A stretch of DNA of 64,000 bases from Populus alba (taxonomy: Eukaryota; Streptophyta; Magnoliopsida; Malpighiales; Salicaceae): assembly GCF_005239225.2 (NCBI RefSeq), contig NC_133287.1:601493-665492 (forward strand). Reading direction: 5' to 3'. Position numbers and translations under genes: made by a program. A model generated the notes under the pieces. That model was not told the origin of the DNA, searched no databases, and saw nothing but the letters and a program-made list of their open reading frames with translations. Each line of letters starts with the position of its first letter. The first letter of the stretch is position 1. Positions 23,374 through 35,339 of this stretch are shown piece after piece.

Positions 23374-23939
23374 TGTCGCACCCCGAAAAAATCAGCGTCT
23401 GGCGCGCGGCATCGGCTGGCGATTTAAATCTCGTTGCGTTGCTTTAATGGTTCATTGGAGTCGCCACCTAGTAATTTATTAAAGGCTACTAGGAAACCGG
23501 ATATACTGGTCTGGTCAGAGATTCACGGGCAAGGGACTGGTTGTGGTTAGGGAAGGTATCAGCACCCCTAACACACCCTACCTGAGGTAAGCTGCTTCAC
23601 GAATTTGATGTGTTAAAGAAGTTTTAATAATTGTCTTTTCATCGGAAATTAGAAATATTACTTACGTATAAGTTAATAATTCTTAACCGTGATCCAATCA
23701 AAATATTAAATTCTTCTTTTGATATCTGCAATTTTATCATTAAAAAATAAAATATATATAAATAAAAAATAAAAAAATAAAACACATACAAACACCCACA
23801 TTCACTTTTACTATTTTTTGTTTCTTTTTCTTTTCTTTTTCTTTTCTTTTACATCCACAATACAAATACAAATACAAAATAAATAAATAAAAAATACACC
23901 AACACACACAACCCCTTTTTTATTATTATTTTCTCTTTC

Positions 23940-23970
<31 letters not shown>

Positions 23971-25602
23971 ACATCCAATATTTACAAAAATACAAATTAC
24001 AAAAACTCAAAACTAAACAAAAATTACTTTAAACAATTCTAAAATTACTAAACAACCCCTAAAACATCCTAAGGCTTCTAGAACATGCAGGAACAGTACA
24101 CGGGAACAGTGCTGGGAGGCTTCAGGTGCAGAAGAATCAGTGGCGGCGCGTGGGTTCACGCGCCACCACGAGAAAACGCAGCAGCAGGGGGGATCGGCTT
24201 CTTCTCAGCCTCCCAACGCCGACGATGACCTGCAGAACAAAAAAAGGGAACAACACAGCAGTCGATTTTAATTCTTTTTTCTTTGTTTTTCAGATCTGTT
24301 TTTTTGGGTCTTTTTGGTTACGGTTTTCAAATCATTTCAGTTCTCTCCTCCTCCGGCGCTGCTTCTGTTGTGAAGGATTTCAATCACCTTCTCCTCTGCT
24401 TTGGATGGCCGGCGTGTGTCCAAAGAGCTGCTGCTGGAGGCTCCGATGCGGTCCGGGCGAGCTGGGTTCTTCGATGAAAGAAGCCGGTGAAGGGGATTCC
24501 TGCTGGGAAGGTCAGACGGCGTCCCCAAGCTGGTGGCGGATCTCCGGTTCGGTGGAGCTGCTTCTCGTCGCTGGGTTTCTTCAGTTGTGGGGAGATCGGT
24601 GGCGGTGCTGAGGAGATTGGGTGCTGCTGTGGAAGGCTGGCCGGCGAGAGAGAGAGGAAGAAGATGGTGAGCAGCGGGGGCTATTGGGGTCGGCTGTGAG
24701 AAGGGAAAAAGAATCAAATCAGGGGAGGGGGCTGGTTCACAGGGGAGCCGGAGAAGGAAAAGGAAACCACCGTTGGAGAGGGAGAGGATATTGGCCGCAT
24801 CCGTGGGGATGAGGGAGAGAGATCAACGGTGGCCGGTTCTCTGGTTAGGAAAGGAGCGACCGGGAGAGAAGAAGAGGGGCTGTCCTGGCGGCCGGTTGGA
24901 GAAGAAAAATCAGAAGGTGGGGGTGTTTGGCCGTGGTGGAAGGGAAAAATGGGGAAGGAAAAAAAAGGTCTTGGCCGGCGGCTGTGATTTTTTTGGTAGG
25001 TACGGCTGTGGGAGAAAGAGATGAAGATGGTGAACCGTGTGGGTCAAATGTGGGACTCCGATGGTGGGGGTCCTTGGCTCTTTGGTTCTGGGAGAGTAAA
25101 ATCCAAGGACACGAGAAACAAAAATTCAAATCAGTAGGGGGAGGCGCCGCCGGCCAGTTGTTTTTGATTGGGAGAGAAAAAGTTGGGTTTTAGGGTTTTG
25201 TGTTTTTTTCTCAATGTCCCCAAATTAACCTCCCCCTTGAATGTGTTGAGGAAACCAGTATTTATAGGCAAAAATGTTGCTAGATTTTTCAACTTGGTCC
25301 CTCAACTTCTTTTCTTTTTGTAAATTTTGATTTTTCTTATTTTTTTTGTATTTTTTTGAAAACGAGCAATATCAACGTCGACTCAAATGCGGAAAATCAA
25401 TGATTTAAAAATGACGCGTGAAAAGTCGAGCACGTTTGAAAATCTTTTAACAATTTAAATTCTTTTTTTAGACGACGTTGAAAATGCTAAAATGATGAAA
25501 ATATATTAAAAAAACATATTTTTTGGATTTTCATTGTTTTTCTCTATTTTTGGATTTTTTGAAAATATATCAAAAACATGGTCAAAAAATTGGGTAGCAA
25601 CA
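23374..25602 (-). repeat. 3' LTR (left) of the LARD-like element
   Basis: 2229 bp. A minus-strand TATA-like box 'cctataaatactgg' lies near 25,257-25,268. By eye it differs from the right LTR by about seven substitutions and some 18 short indels, mostly in single-base runs. A GC- and GA-rich zone (24,120-25,190) gives short frames on both strands, none resembling a protein I know. CT-rich tracts lie at 23,815-23,970. Confidence 0.93.
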
Positions 25603-25699
25603 GATGCCCCCTCTTTACAATGCTTACGAAGCAAAACTCCTCAAAATTTGTATAGTAAGCTTTGTAAAGAAAACAAAAGGAAAATGATTTCATTATCTT

Positions 25700-26550
25700 G
25701 GGCGACCTGCCCACACACTCACACTGATCTATTTTCACGGGCGACCTGCCCACACATACTCACCCTAGTCTATTTTCACGGGCGACCGACCCACACTCTC
25801 CCAATAGTCTATTTTCACGGGCGACCTGCCCACACATTGGGTTTACCTGAGATCCCATCTGGCGACCTCATTCAACTGGAACGAAATATGCGTAACTCGG
25901 TTAACCTGAAATCCCATCTGGCGATTCCCTTTAACCAAAGCTACATGAGATCCCATCTGGCGACCTCATTCTGGTCTCATTGTACGGGTGACTAACCCTA
26001 GAAAAAAGCTGGTCTCATTGTACGGGTGACGAACCCTATGTTGGTCTCATTGTACGGGTGACGAACCCTATGTTGGTCTCATTGTACGGGTGACGAACCC
26101 TAGAAAAATACTGGTCTCATTGTACGGGTGACTAACCCTGGAAAAATGCTGGTCTCATTGTATGGGTGACCGACCCAAATAGAAAGAATATGAAGTGCGG
26201 TCTCATTGTAATGGGTGACCTACCCAAAAATGGAAAAAATATGAAATGTGGTCTCATTGTAATGGGCGACCAACCCAGATGGAAAAAATATGATGAACGG
26301 TCTCGTTGTGATGGGTGACCAACCCAGGTGGAAAGAATGTGAAAAAATGGTCTCATTATGATGGGTGACCTACCCAGATGGAAAAAATATGAAGTGTGGT
26401 CTCATTGTAATGGGTGACCTACCCAAGAAAAATGTTTGCGAGGGCCCAAAGGCGCACTCGAAATGAGGTAGGGTTAGAAAACGCACTACCTGGGAAGTGA
26501 GGGCTCAACGGCGCACTCGAAATGAGGTAGGGTTATAAAAACGCACTACC
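25700..26550. repeat. Composite minisatellite block, four repeat families
   Basis: Four adjacent tandem arrays. (1) About 4 units of 'gggcgacctgcccacaca' type, about 40 bp each, 25,700-25,840. (2) Three units around 'gatcccatctggcgac', 25,850-25,970. (3) Eleven units starting 'ggtctcattgtacgggtgac', 32 to 50 bp, 25,973-26,430, changing stepwise from 'acgggtgacgaaccc' to 'atgggtgacctaccc'. (4) Two units with 'ggcgcactcgaaatgaggta', 26,440-26,550. All lie next to the polypurine tract, i.e. in the element's 3' untranslated region. Confidence 0.9.
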
Positions 26551-29500
26551 CGAGATGATGGCGAAACATCGACCATGGCATTATGATCAATATGCATGTA
26601 TAACTTACCTGAGAAAAATAGGTCCCCCTTTCTTCATGGTGTGTTTCTTTTCTCAAAAGTTGGGAGTGTTGGCAGTGAACTTCGATGGCTTCTTCGTTCT
26701 TGCTTACTCGAGTCATCTCTTGTGATTTTGATCTCTAGGAAAGACTTGATATCATCGTTACTTCTTGGTCCTCCGCTTCTTTATCTTAAAGGTTGCCAAT
26801 TTTGCTCGACATTTTCTTAGAAATGGGAATCAATTGAAGCCAGCCCTATCATATGTTCTTTATTGCCCTAGCTTGATCATGCCCCCAAGTGTGGTACTGC
26901 TTTGATTCATCATGAAGGATTTTCTCTCCTGGCTTCTTCTGAGATTATCCTCTGATTGATTGTGTGCATCATGCCAATACCCATCAAGATTGTTAATCAG
27001 TCATGAACTTGCCTCTATTTGAAACAGTACTCTTTAAGTACATGTTATCATCAGCCTTCTTGAACTCATTCAGTCATCCAATCATGCATCTCATAGCTTG
27101 CAGTACAAAGGCTCATGGTTGTATGCTCAGTGCTCTTCTCATAGACTCCTTTCAACTCTCTAATCAGATTGTGAAAAGAAATGCCTCGGCCTCATCAATG
27201 ATGCTACTTCTATCACCCATACTCATGCGGTGAAGGTGCTCATCTGGCTTTCAAAACAAATTGTCCCACACAGTCAGTCTTCGGGGTGGGTGCCTTTCTG
27301 ACATTCATTCAATGCAGTTGCGTGGTAACGTCTGTCGATAACCATGTTTCAAAGGATGACAAATATGAGATTGTCCTTCAAGTGCATCATTGTTCCACAG
27401 TCAGTCTTGGTGGTGTGCATATGTTCGATGTTCATTCAAATGTTACTCACCCGATAACATCTGTCAGGAGTCATAGCCATGTTTCAGAGGGTGACCCAAG
27501 ATGGAGATATGAAAATATCCTTTAAGTGCAGCGTTGCTCATCAATTGCTGCTGAAGTTCACTGAATCATGGATTGTCTTTGAACAACATTGCCCCAGCAA
27601 TGATATGAATGCTCGTTCATTCAGTTTATACTCAATGATGTTTTTCCTTTGTCATTGTCAGATGATAATCATAACTTTCCGGGACTTTGATGACTCATCA
27701 TCTGATTCTTTCTTTGCCCCAGCTGATCTGGATACTGTTTGTTTTCCTTCTTAAGGTCCACTGTATTGCCCCCAGCTGCTCAACTTTTCAAGGAGTGTCG
27801 AGGACTTCAATGTCATTTCTATCAACGATTTTGCATACTCAATCGATGTTCTTCTGTGTTTGATAATCTTCCTTGTTTCTGGAATCAACTCTCATTTTCA
27901 AAGATCATGTCTATTCAAAAGTCTAGTTTGTTGAAAATGAAATCAAAGATGTCCTTTTTTGGAAATCTTTTTGAAAAATCAAGCTTTTTGATCAAAGACC
28001 CAACACACGTTTTCGAAATACACAGTCCTTTTGATTGTCTTGTATTTTGAAAATAGAAATCGACCGTTGTAGGATTAAAAATGGCTTTTTCCATGGTTCT
28101 TTGTATCAATTTGAATCCTCGATATTGGGTATATCATTTGATGGTCTGTGATGAGGTGACATTTTGTGAATTTCAAAAACAAGATGCTCAGCTTTATCAA
28201 GAAAAGTTGTTTCTTTTCTTAGCATTTATTTTATCAGCATGCATAATAACCAGTAGCTTAATTCATGGAGTCACGACCCTTATGGAAAAAGCTCTTTAAG
28301 TTTGAGAGCGCCATTTATCGGTTCAAATTTCTTGCTTGATTAAAAAAGGGCTTTAAAAACACGTAATGCAGGCTATGGTTCATGGCTATGAAAGAAAAGA
28401 ATTTCACAGGCTCAAAAGGTGTTGAGTGGTTTCAAAGACCTAGGATCAACATCAACTATTCATCAACTCTTTTCTATTGTTGTCTTTGTAGAGGAAACGA
28501 CATATAACCTTGTTAACCTCAAAAGTTTAGACTTTTTCTTAACATAAGTCATAATGCAAATCCACATTCCTTGATGAATAACCAACCTTAACATCTGATA
28601 ACATCAGAGGCTTTATAATGGACACCAAAAGTCACGTTTATAGCTTAGTCTTTTTTTCTGGTATTGACTTTTGTTGTGTCCTTGATTGAAATTGCTTTTG
28701 CTTTTCATAGACATGATAGGCGTTTTCTTTCCTTTATCTTCGACTTGTCTTTAAGTGAAGGCAATTTCAACTTCTTCTCCTTTTTTTTTCATTTTTTTTT
28801 CATCATAGCCTTCCTCAAAACTTTCTTATATGCCCCCAGTCTATGTGTCTTCTTCTAGCTCTCTTTCAATCATTGGACTTTTGTTCTAAGCCTTCCTCTT
28901 TATCCATTAATTATATCAATGTCTCCAACATATCTCTCATCTGCCCCCAGTATGGGGTGTGATCCTAGTCAGGGTTTTCATGAAAAGAATATTCTATTCA
29001 GCTCAAAATGGGACTACAAGGGATATAACCTTTAGAAAGTGAAGGGATATCAAAGATGGCCTTTTCTCATTTCAAGCAAGGTCAGTTAGAACTGATAAAT
29101 TTTGACCTCATCCAATGAATGATTTGGACTTGTAAGAGTCATGATTCACGAGTCCATAACTATCGAATCCACTACATGTCATTATGCATACTGCTAAAAC
29201 TTAGCTAAATGATGTGTGGTTCAATTTCAGGAGGTATGAGTTCAAAATTGTTTAGTCACCTCATGTCATTTTCAAGTTATAGAGTCATTTCTGTAATCAA
29301 AACACTTTTAATCTTCCGGATTGATTAACCTTTATCGCATGTTGGAGTTTGATCAAAATATTTTGTCAGGATAAAATGCTAAACATTTGTTTGATTTCAA
29401 AACAACAAAGAGACAAAAGCAAGGCATGTTTCGTTGAAGGATTAGAGGTGATCCCAAAACAAAATGCAGAATTCCAAAACAAATATGATTGACTGTTCAT

Positions 29501-30289
29501 CACCATTCTTGAATCAGCTTTTCTGGCAATATTTGCGTTTTGTCAAGCACTTTCGATCAACATGTCATTTCTAAAGATGTTCGGGGGACAATATAGCCAA
29601 TGACCCCCTCCTTCACGGGACTTCCTTATCTTTTGCTTACCAAATTTCAGACTCAATTCTTGCAATTCTTGCAACTGTTCACTTGAAATAGTTGAGGACC
29701 CCATCATGACATCACATTCTCTTATCTGGATTTATACCACCGAGAAATTGGTGGTTGCATGGGATCTGTCGACGTATAGCAACAGTCTGGAATCTGGCAG
29801 ATTCTGGTAAATAAACCCACATGGCCACTGCTCAATTAAAAATTCTTGCAACTATTCCACTGAAATGGTCGAGGACCCCACCATCACATCGGCATATATT
29901 GTCTGGATTACGCCACATGGCAAATGAACTTCTATCTTGGCAAAAGACATTGGAGTAGTCAATGATGCTTGAGCGAGACTTGACTAGGCAAAAATAACTG
30001 AGGTTTCTCAATCGAGAGTCATCTTCTGATTCAACTCCCTTCGCGGTTCTGGAATCCATAACAAAACCTTCAATCCTTCACTTCTTCATAGCTCGCTCAA
30101 TTCTTTCAATGATCTTCACAACATCATGTCAATCTTCCAATGTTGTCGTGGTTGGTTGAGGATTGTTAGAAAACTTTCTAACAGCTTGGTAATCTTGGCA
30201 GCGCCCAGAAACTTGTAGTATCGCCACTACCGACGTGTGGAATCACACATTGTCTCTATTGGAAGAGCACCTGATGAATCTAAAACTCT

Positions 30290-30760
30290 TTTGTCCCCTC
30301 TTTGATTTCTCACTGACAGTGCAGCAAACAAACACCTATAGAGGAAGTCCTGCTCTGTTAAAGTTTTAGTCTTCTTCATGTTTTTCAATCTAGGCATGTC
30401 TCTTCTCTCTACTCTTGCATTTTAATACTGACACTGTTGGAGGAAAATCATAGCTGATCTGAAACTACTGTATTCCTTCTTGGATTTCCCATTTGCGGAT
30501 CTACAAACAGATTCCTGTCGAAAGAGCTCTGCTACGTTGAAGTTTGAAGTCTGCTCGTATTTTTCAGACCAGGTCTGGATCTTCAATGTACTAAGATGTC
30601 TCCATGCTGAAACTGATGAGAGAAATATTTGTAGCATATGCAACTTATAAATCCCCTTTTGCCTTCCCAATTTGCAGAGCCATAAATTGATTTTTGTAGA
30701 GAGAGTTCTGCCACATTGAAGTTCAGTGTTTAATCATTGTTTTTCAGACCATCTTGCTGC
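30290..30760. repeat. Degenerate repeat, about 3 units of roughly 180 bp
   Basis: Three related segments share the order 'gag(a)g-tcctgct/ctctgct-c(a/t)c(g/a)ttgaagtt' followed by 'tttttcagacc' or its variant. They lie near 30,340-30,390, 30,515-30,570 and 30,700-30,750. Divergence is high, so they are older than the LTRs or were inherited from a parent element. Confidence 0.5.
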
Positions 30761-31815
30761 TGAAATGGAATTGAGCTCATAATTAGGGCAGCTTCCAAGA
30801 AGACTAATGCGCCATGTACAGGAGACCGGTAGTTGTTTGGTTCCATTAGATGATGTGGAGGCGATGAACATTTAACAATGCAATTGGATAAGAACCAGAG
30901 TTGTCATTAGTTGATGACTGAAGGCGTTGTTGCTTTTGTTCATGATGAAAAACGGGAGATACAGCTTCAATTAGATATGAACAAGCAGTGTTCCCACAGA
31001 AGACTGTGCAGATATTCTCTTTCCATTTGATGCTCAACACTTGTTCGAGCAGATCTGAGTCTAGATACTTCACATTTAATGCTCTCAACCTTAATCTGAT
31101 AATGAGCCTCTATCTGACATCTTTCTTCACCTCCATCATTTTTCTCCAATCACGTGCAGCACAGCTTGTATAGGGGACCTACCTTTCATTCTGGTGCATG
31201 CATGACAAATGTATGAACATGTAATCTATATGGTGAACTCACCCTTCGAGAGGTGACAATATGGTCGTAACTCTTGTATGATGGACAAGAATCGTGATTT
31301 TTGCCCAAACTCTACAATGAAAATTTTCGGAGCAACGGCCAATGTGTCACCCATAAGTCTTGAGTTCAAGATGCTTCAAGAAGAGTTTGCCCTTATGCAA
31401 AAACGATAGCACATACAACCTAAGGACAGGTTCTATTCATTATGTGAACATGGGTAGGTTTTCTATCTGGTCTCAAAAGAATCTCATATCTGCCCAGTGA
31501 CGTTCTTCGTAAAGACAGTATGGGGGCGTTGCAAGGAATGGTTAAGGCACGTATACCCACCATTACCAAGCAGGCACTCAGATATGAGTTGGGTGTTTCA
31601 CGCATCTGAACCCTGACCAATAGTCTTAGGGCAGATCGCTAGTTCCCCACCTAACCTAGAAGTTTGTGTGTGCTTTCAAAAATAAATACAGGTGATGCAT
31701 GAGACAATTCTATAAAATGCATGGAAATAAATATTAACAAAAAAGATAAAAATGCAAAATCTTAAACACATAAAATATACAAAGTTTAGTCCAATAATGT
31801 CAGAAACAGTACCTT

Positions 31816-31832
31816 CCCCAGTGGAGTCGCCA
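31816..31832 (-). other. Primer-binding site of the LARD-like element
   Basis: Minus strand reads 'tggcgactccactgggg' three bases inside the right LTR, which makes that LTR the 5' one. Starting with TGG it pairs with a tRNA CCA end; the likely partner is a tRNA-Arg (from memory of Ogre elements). Confidence 0.65.
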
Positions 31833-31835
31833 TTC

Positions 31836-34054
31836 TGTCGCACCCCGAAAAAATCAGCGTCTGGCGCGCGGCATCGGCTGGCGATTTAAATCTCGTTGCG
31901 TTGCTTTAATGGTTCATTGGAGTCGCCACCTAGTAATTTATTAAAGGCTACTAGGAAACCGGATATACTGGTCTGGTCAGAGATTCACGGGCAAGGGACT
32001 GGTTGTGGTTAGGGAAGGTATCAGCACCCCTAACACACCCTACCTGAGGTAAGCTGCTTCACGAATTTGATGTGTTAAAGAAGTTTTAATAATTGTCTTT
32101 TCATCGGAAATTAGAAATATTACTTACGTATAAGTTAATAATTCTTAACCGTGATCCAATCAAAATATTAAATTCTTCTTTTGATATCTGCAATTTTATC
32201 ATTAAAAAATAAAATATATATAAATAAAAAATAAAAAAATAAAACACATACAAACACCCACATTCACTTTTACTATTTTTTGTTTCTTTTTCTTTTCTTT
32301 TTCTTTTCTTTTACATCCACAATACAAATACAAATACAAAATAAATAAATAAAAATACACCAACACACACAACCCCTTTTTTATTATTATTTTCTCTTTC
32401 TTTTCTTTTTCTTTTCTTTTCTTTTCTTTTACATCCAATATTTACAAAAATACAAATTACAAAAACTCAAAACTAAACAAAAATTACTTTAAACAATTCT
32501 AAAATTACTAAACAACCCCTAAAACATCCTAAGGCTTCTAGAACATGCAGGAACAGTACACGGGAACAGTGCTGGGAGGCTTCAGGTGCAGAGAATCAGT
32601 GGCGGCGCGTGGGTTCACGCGCCACCACGAGAAAACGCAGCAGCAGGGGGGATCGGCTTCTTCTCAGCCTCCCAACGCCGACGATGACCTGCAGAACAAA
32701 AAAAGGGAACAACACAGCAGTCGATTTTAATTCTTTTTCTTTGTTTTTCAGATCTGTTTTTTTGGGTCTTTTTGGTTACGGTTTTCAAATCATTTCAGTT
32801 CTCTCCTCCTCTGGCGCTGCTTCTGTTGTGAAGGATTTCATCACCTTCTCCTCTGCTTCGGATGGCCGGCGTGTGTCCAAAGAGCTGCTGCTGGAGGCTC
32901 CGATGCGGTCCGGGCGAGCTGGGTTCTTCGATGAAAGAAGCCGGTGAAGGGGATTCCTGCTGGGAAGGTCAGACGGCGTCCCCCAAGCTGGTGGCGGATC
33001 TCCGGTTCGGTGGAGCTGCTTCTCGTCGCTGGGTTCTTCAGTTGTGGGGAGATCGGTGGCGGTGCTGAGGAGATTGGGTGCTGCTGTGGAAGGCTGGCCG
33101 GCGAGAGAGAGAGGAAGAAGATGGTGAGCAGCGGGGGCTATTGGGGGTCGGCTGTGAGAAGGGAAAAAGAATCAAATCAGGGGAGGGGGCTGGTTCACAG
33201 GGGAGCCGGAGAAGGAAAAGGAAACCACCGTTGGAGAGGGAGAGGATATTGGCCGCATCCGTGGTGATGAGGGAGAGAGATCAACGGTGGCCGGTTCTCT
33301 GGTTAGGAAAGGAGCGACCGGGAGAGAAGAAGAGGGGCTGTCCTGGCGGCCGGTTGGAGAAGAAAAATCAGAAGGTGGGGGGTGTTTGGCCGTGGTGGAG
33401 GAAAAATGGGGAAGGAAAAAAAAGGTCTTGGTCGGCGGCTGTGATTTTTTTGGTAGGTACGGCTGTGGGAGAAAGAGATGAAGATGGTGAACCGTGTGGG
33501 TCAAATGTGGGACTCCGATGGTGGGGGTCCTTGGCTCTCTGGTTCTGGGAGAGTAAAATCCAAGGACACCGAGAAACAAAAATTCAAAATCAGTAGGGGG
33601 AGGCGCCGCCGGCCAGTTGTTTTTGATTGGAGAGAAAAAGTTGGGTTTTAGGGTTTTGTGTTTTTTCTCAAAGTCCCCAAATTAACCTCCCCCTTGAATG
33701 TGTTGAGGAAACCAGTATTTATAGGCAAAATGTTGCTAGGTTTTTCAACTTGGTCCCTCAACTTCTTTCTTTTTGTAAATTTTGATTTTTCTTATTTTTT
33801 TGTATTTTTTTGAAACGAGCAATATCAACGTCGACTCAAATGCGGAAAATCAATGATTTAAAAATGACGCGTGAAAAGTCGAGCACGTTTGAAAATCTTT
33901 TAACAATTTAAATTCTTTTTTTAGACGACGTTGAAAATGCTAAAATGATGAAAATATATTAAAAAACATATTTTTTGGATTTTCATTGTTTTTCTCTATT
34001 TTTGGATTTTTTGAAAATATATCAAAAACATGGGTCAAAAATTGGGTAGCAACA
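31836..34054 (-). repeat. 5' LTR (right) of the LARD-like element
   Basis: 2219 bp. The TATA-like box on the minus strand lies near 33,713-33,724, so the transcript should start just left of it and run leftwards. Confidence 0.93.
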
Positions 34055-35025
34055 CAGTGTATGCCATCAATAGCATATCATCAACTTGAACCTGTTCTGC
34101 TTCGGATAACTCAGTGTAAGTTATCAATAACATGTCCTCAACCTGATCGGCTTCATGCGTCTCTGTGTATGCCATCAAAAGCATATCGGTTTCTGCACTT
34201 GCTTCCACATAATTTGCTTCTTTATTCCATCTTGGACATTCATATTGAAAATGTCCAAGATTATGACACTTGTAACATTCCACAGTAGCTCTATTGAAGG
34301 CTGAACCTCCTCTTCCACGCCCTCGTCCTCTGTAATGTCCCCTTCCACGTCCACTGCTGCTCCAGGTATTGTCTGCTGTCACCTTCAAAGCCTGCTCCAA
34401 ACCACTGCTTTTGTGGATTTTTTGCTCGTGTATAGTAAGAGAACTCTGCAACTCATCAATAGTAATTGTATCCAAATTCCTGGATTCCTCAATCGAACAA
34501 ACTATGTAATTAAATTTGTCCGTGAGAGATCGAAGAATTTTTTCACAGATTGTGACATCAGTCATGGCTTCTCCATACACCCTCATCTTATTTGCTACCG
34601 TCATTACTCTAGCAAAATAAGCAGTAATTGTTTCACCAGTCTTCATCTCCAGTATTTCAAAATCCCTTCGCAGGGCTTGAAGTGTTGATCGTTTGACTCG
34701 AGCATTTCCCTCATATTTGGTCTTCATTGACTCCCAGATCTTCTTAGACGTATCCTTTTCCAAGATTGTCTCCAGAATACTTCTGTCAAATTGCTTGGAA
34801 AAGATAGTTCTTGGCTTTAAGATCCTTTAGCTTCCATGCATCAAGCTCTTTCTGTCTTCCTTCTGACAGTGGTTGTTCCCCAAGTGCTGGTTCTTCAAAA
34901 CCAGTTTCAATTAAGCACCAATATTCCTTGCTGCGAAGAAAATTTTCCATGAGCATGCTCCAATGGTCATAGTGACCATCAAAGCGTGGAATAGCTGGTT
35001 GCACAAAATGCCCTTCAGAAGACAT
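34055..35025 (-). pseudogene. Copia-1 gag region (unit B), separated from pol by the nested element
   Basis: Gag starts at an ATG at 35,025 (MSSEGHF...). The frame holds to 34,786, breaks at one extra A in 'gtcaaattgc' near 34,787-34,790, and resumes at 34,763-34,055. It includes the UBN2-type Gag ('DTSKKIWESMKTKYEG'), a GRGRGHYRGRGRG basic stretch and the CX2CX4HX4C zinc knuckle. It ends in the acidic 'DMLL..AYTE' repeats, where the nested element inserted within the third repeat. Confidence 0.9.
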
Positions 35026-35110
35026 TGCTCTCTTCACCTCTCTCTGTATAAAACTCTCACAAAAGCTGCTGCTTTATTTTCAGTTCCCAGTGGGGGCTCT
35101 GATACCAGTT

Positions 35111-35334
35111 TGTTAACTACACGGCAACTATTGCAATATGCCAAGCAAAACTGGAATAGATAATTATTGAATAGAAATGTTAGCTATTAAATAGCCTTAC
35201 AAAGATAACAGAAAGACCACAAATTCAGCCCACTATCTATGCTAACAGAAGTGGTAACGTGTACAATGGAAATAAGAAAAAGTCTTCCTAGTAAATAGGA
35301 ACTTTATTTGCAGAACAAAGAATAATTCTTATCA
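35111..35334 (-). repeat. 5' LTR of Copia-1, unit B
   Basis: 224 bp, matching 8276-8499; its primer-binding site is at 35,096-35,107. Confidence 0.95.
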
Positions 35335-35339
35335 TTTAT

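Larger units (their letters stand above)
25603..31835 (-). other. Interior of the LARD-like element, no recognised coding sequence
   Basis: About 6.2 kb between the LTRs. From the 3' end (left) it holds the polypurine tract, a block of four tandem-repeat families (25,700-26,550), about 3.4 kb of non-coding sequence without long frames, two related segments near 29,660-29,740 and 29,830-29,925, then three degenerate repeats (about 30,290-30,760), and the primer-binding site at 31,816-31,832. The longest frames (about 60-100 codons) match no retrotransposon motif I can recognise. Confidence 0.75.
23374..34054 (-). mobile_element. Large non-autonomous LTR retrotransposon (LARD-like, Tat/Ogre-type features) nested in Copia-1
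   Basis: A 10.68-kb element with LTRs of about 2.2 kb (23,374-25,602 and 31,836-34,054), ends TG...CA, and 5-bp target duplication CAGTG (23,369-23,373 and 34,055-34,059). Unit A shows the empty site at about 7220. Minus orientation is shown by the primer-binding site (minus strand 'tggcgactccactgggg', 31,816-31,832) beside the right LTR and the polypurine tract 'aaagagggggcatc' (about 25,603-25,616) beside the left LTR. The 6.2-kb interior has no gag, protease, RT or integrase that I can recognise on either strand, so it is non-autonomous. The primer site resembles the tRNA-Arg type of Ogre elements (recalled, not checked). Confidence 0.88.
19822..35334 (-). mobile_element. Copia-1, unit B copy, split by a nested LTR element
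   Basis: The same insertion as 3660-8499. LTRs are 19,822-20,045 and 35,111-35,334 and the target duplication is TTTAT (19,817-19,821 and 35,335-35,339). Interior parts are 20,046-23,373 and 34,055-35,110, separated by the nested element at 23,374-34,054. The tRNA-Met primer-binding site is at about 35,096-35,107. Without the nested element the two units match closely. Confidence 0.95.

Noticed and set aside
24126..25193. Several 60-160-codon frames on both strands in the left LTR of the LARD-like element, mirrored at 32,545-33,600
   Set aside because: They arise from a GC- and GA-rich LTR segment, shift frame between the two LTRs, and match nothing known.
25700..26550. Possible CRISPR-like array
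   Set aside because: Repeats are contiguous with graded units and no unique spacers, in a plant retroelement; a minisatellite.
27003..28300. Short plus-strand frames in the LARD interior
   Set aside because: The element lies on the minus strand, the frames are short and have no retroelement motif.
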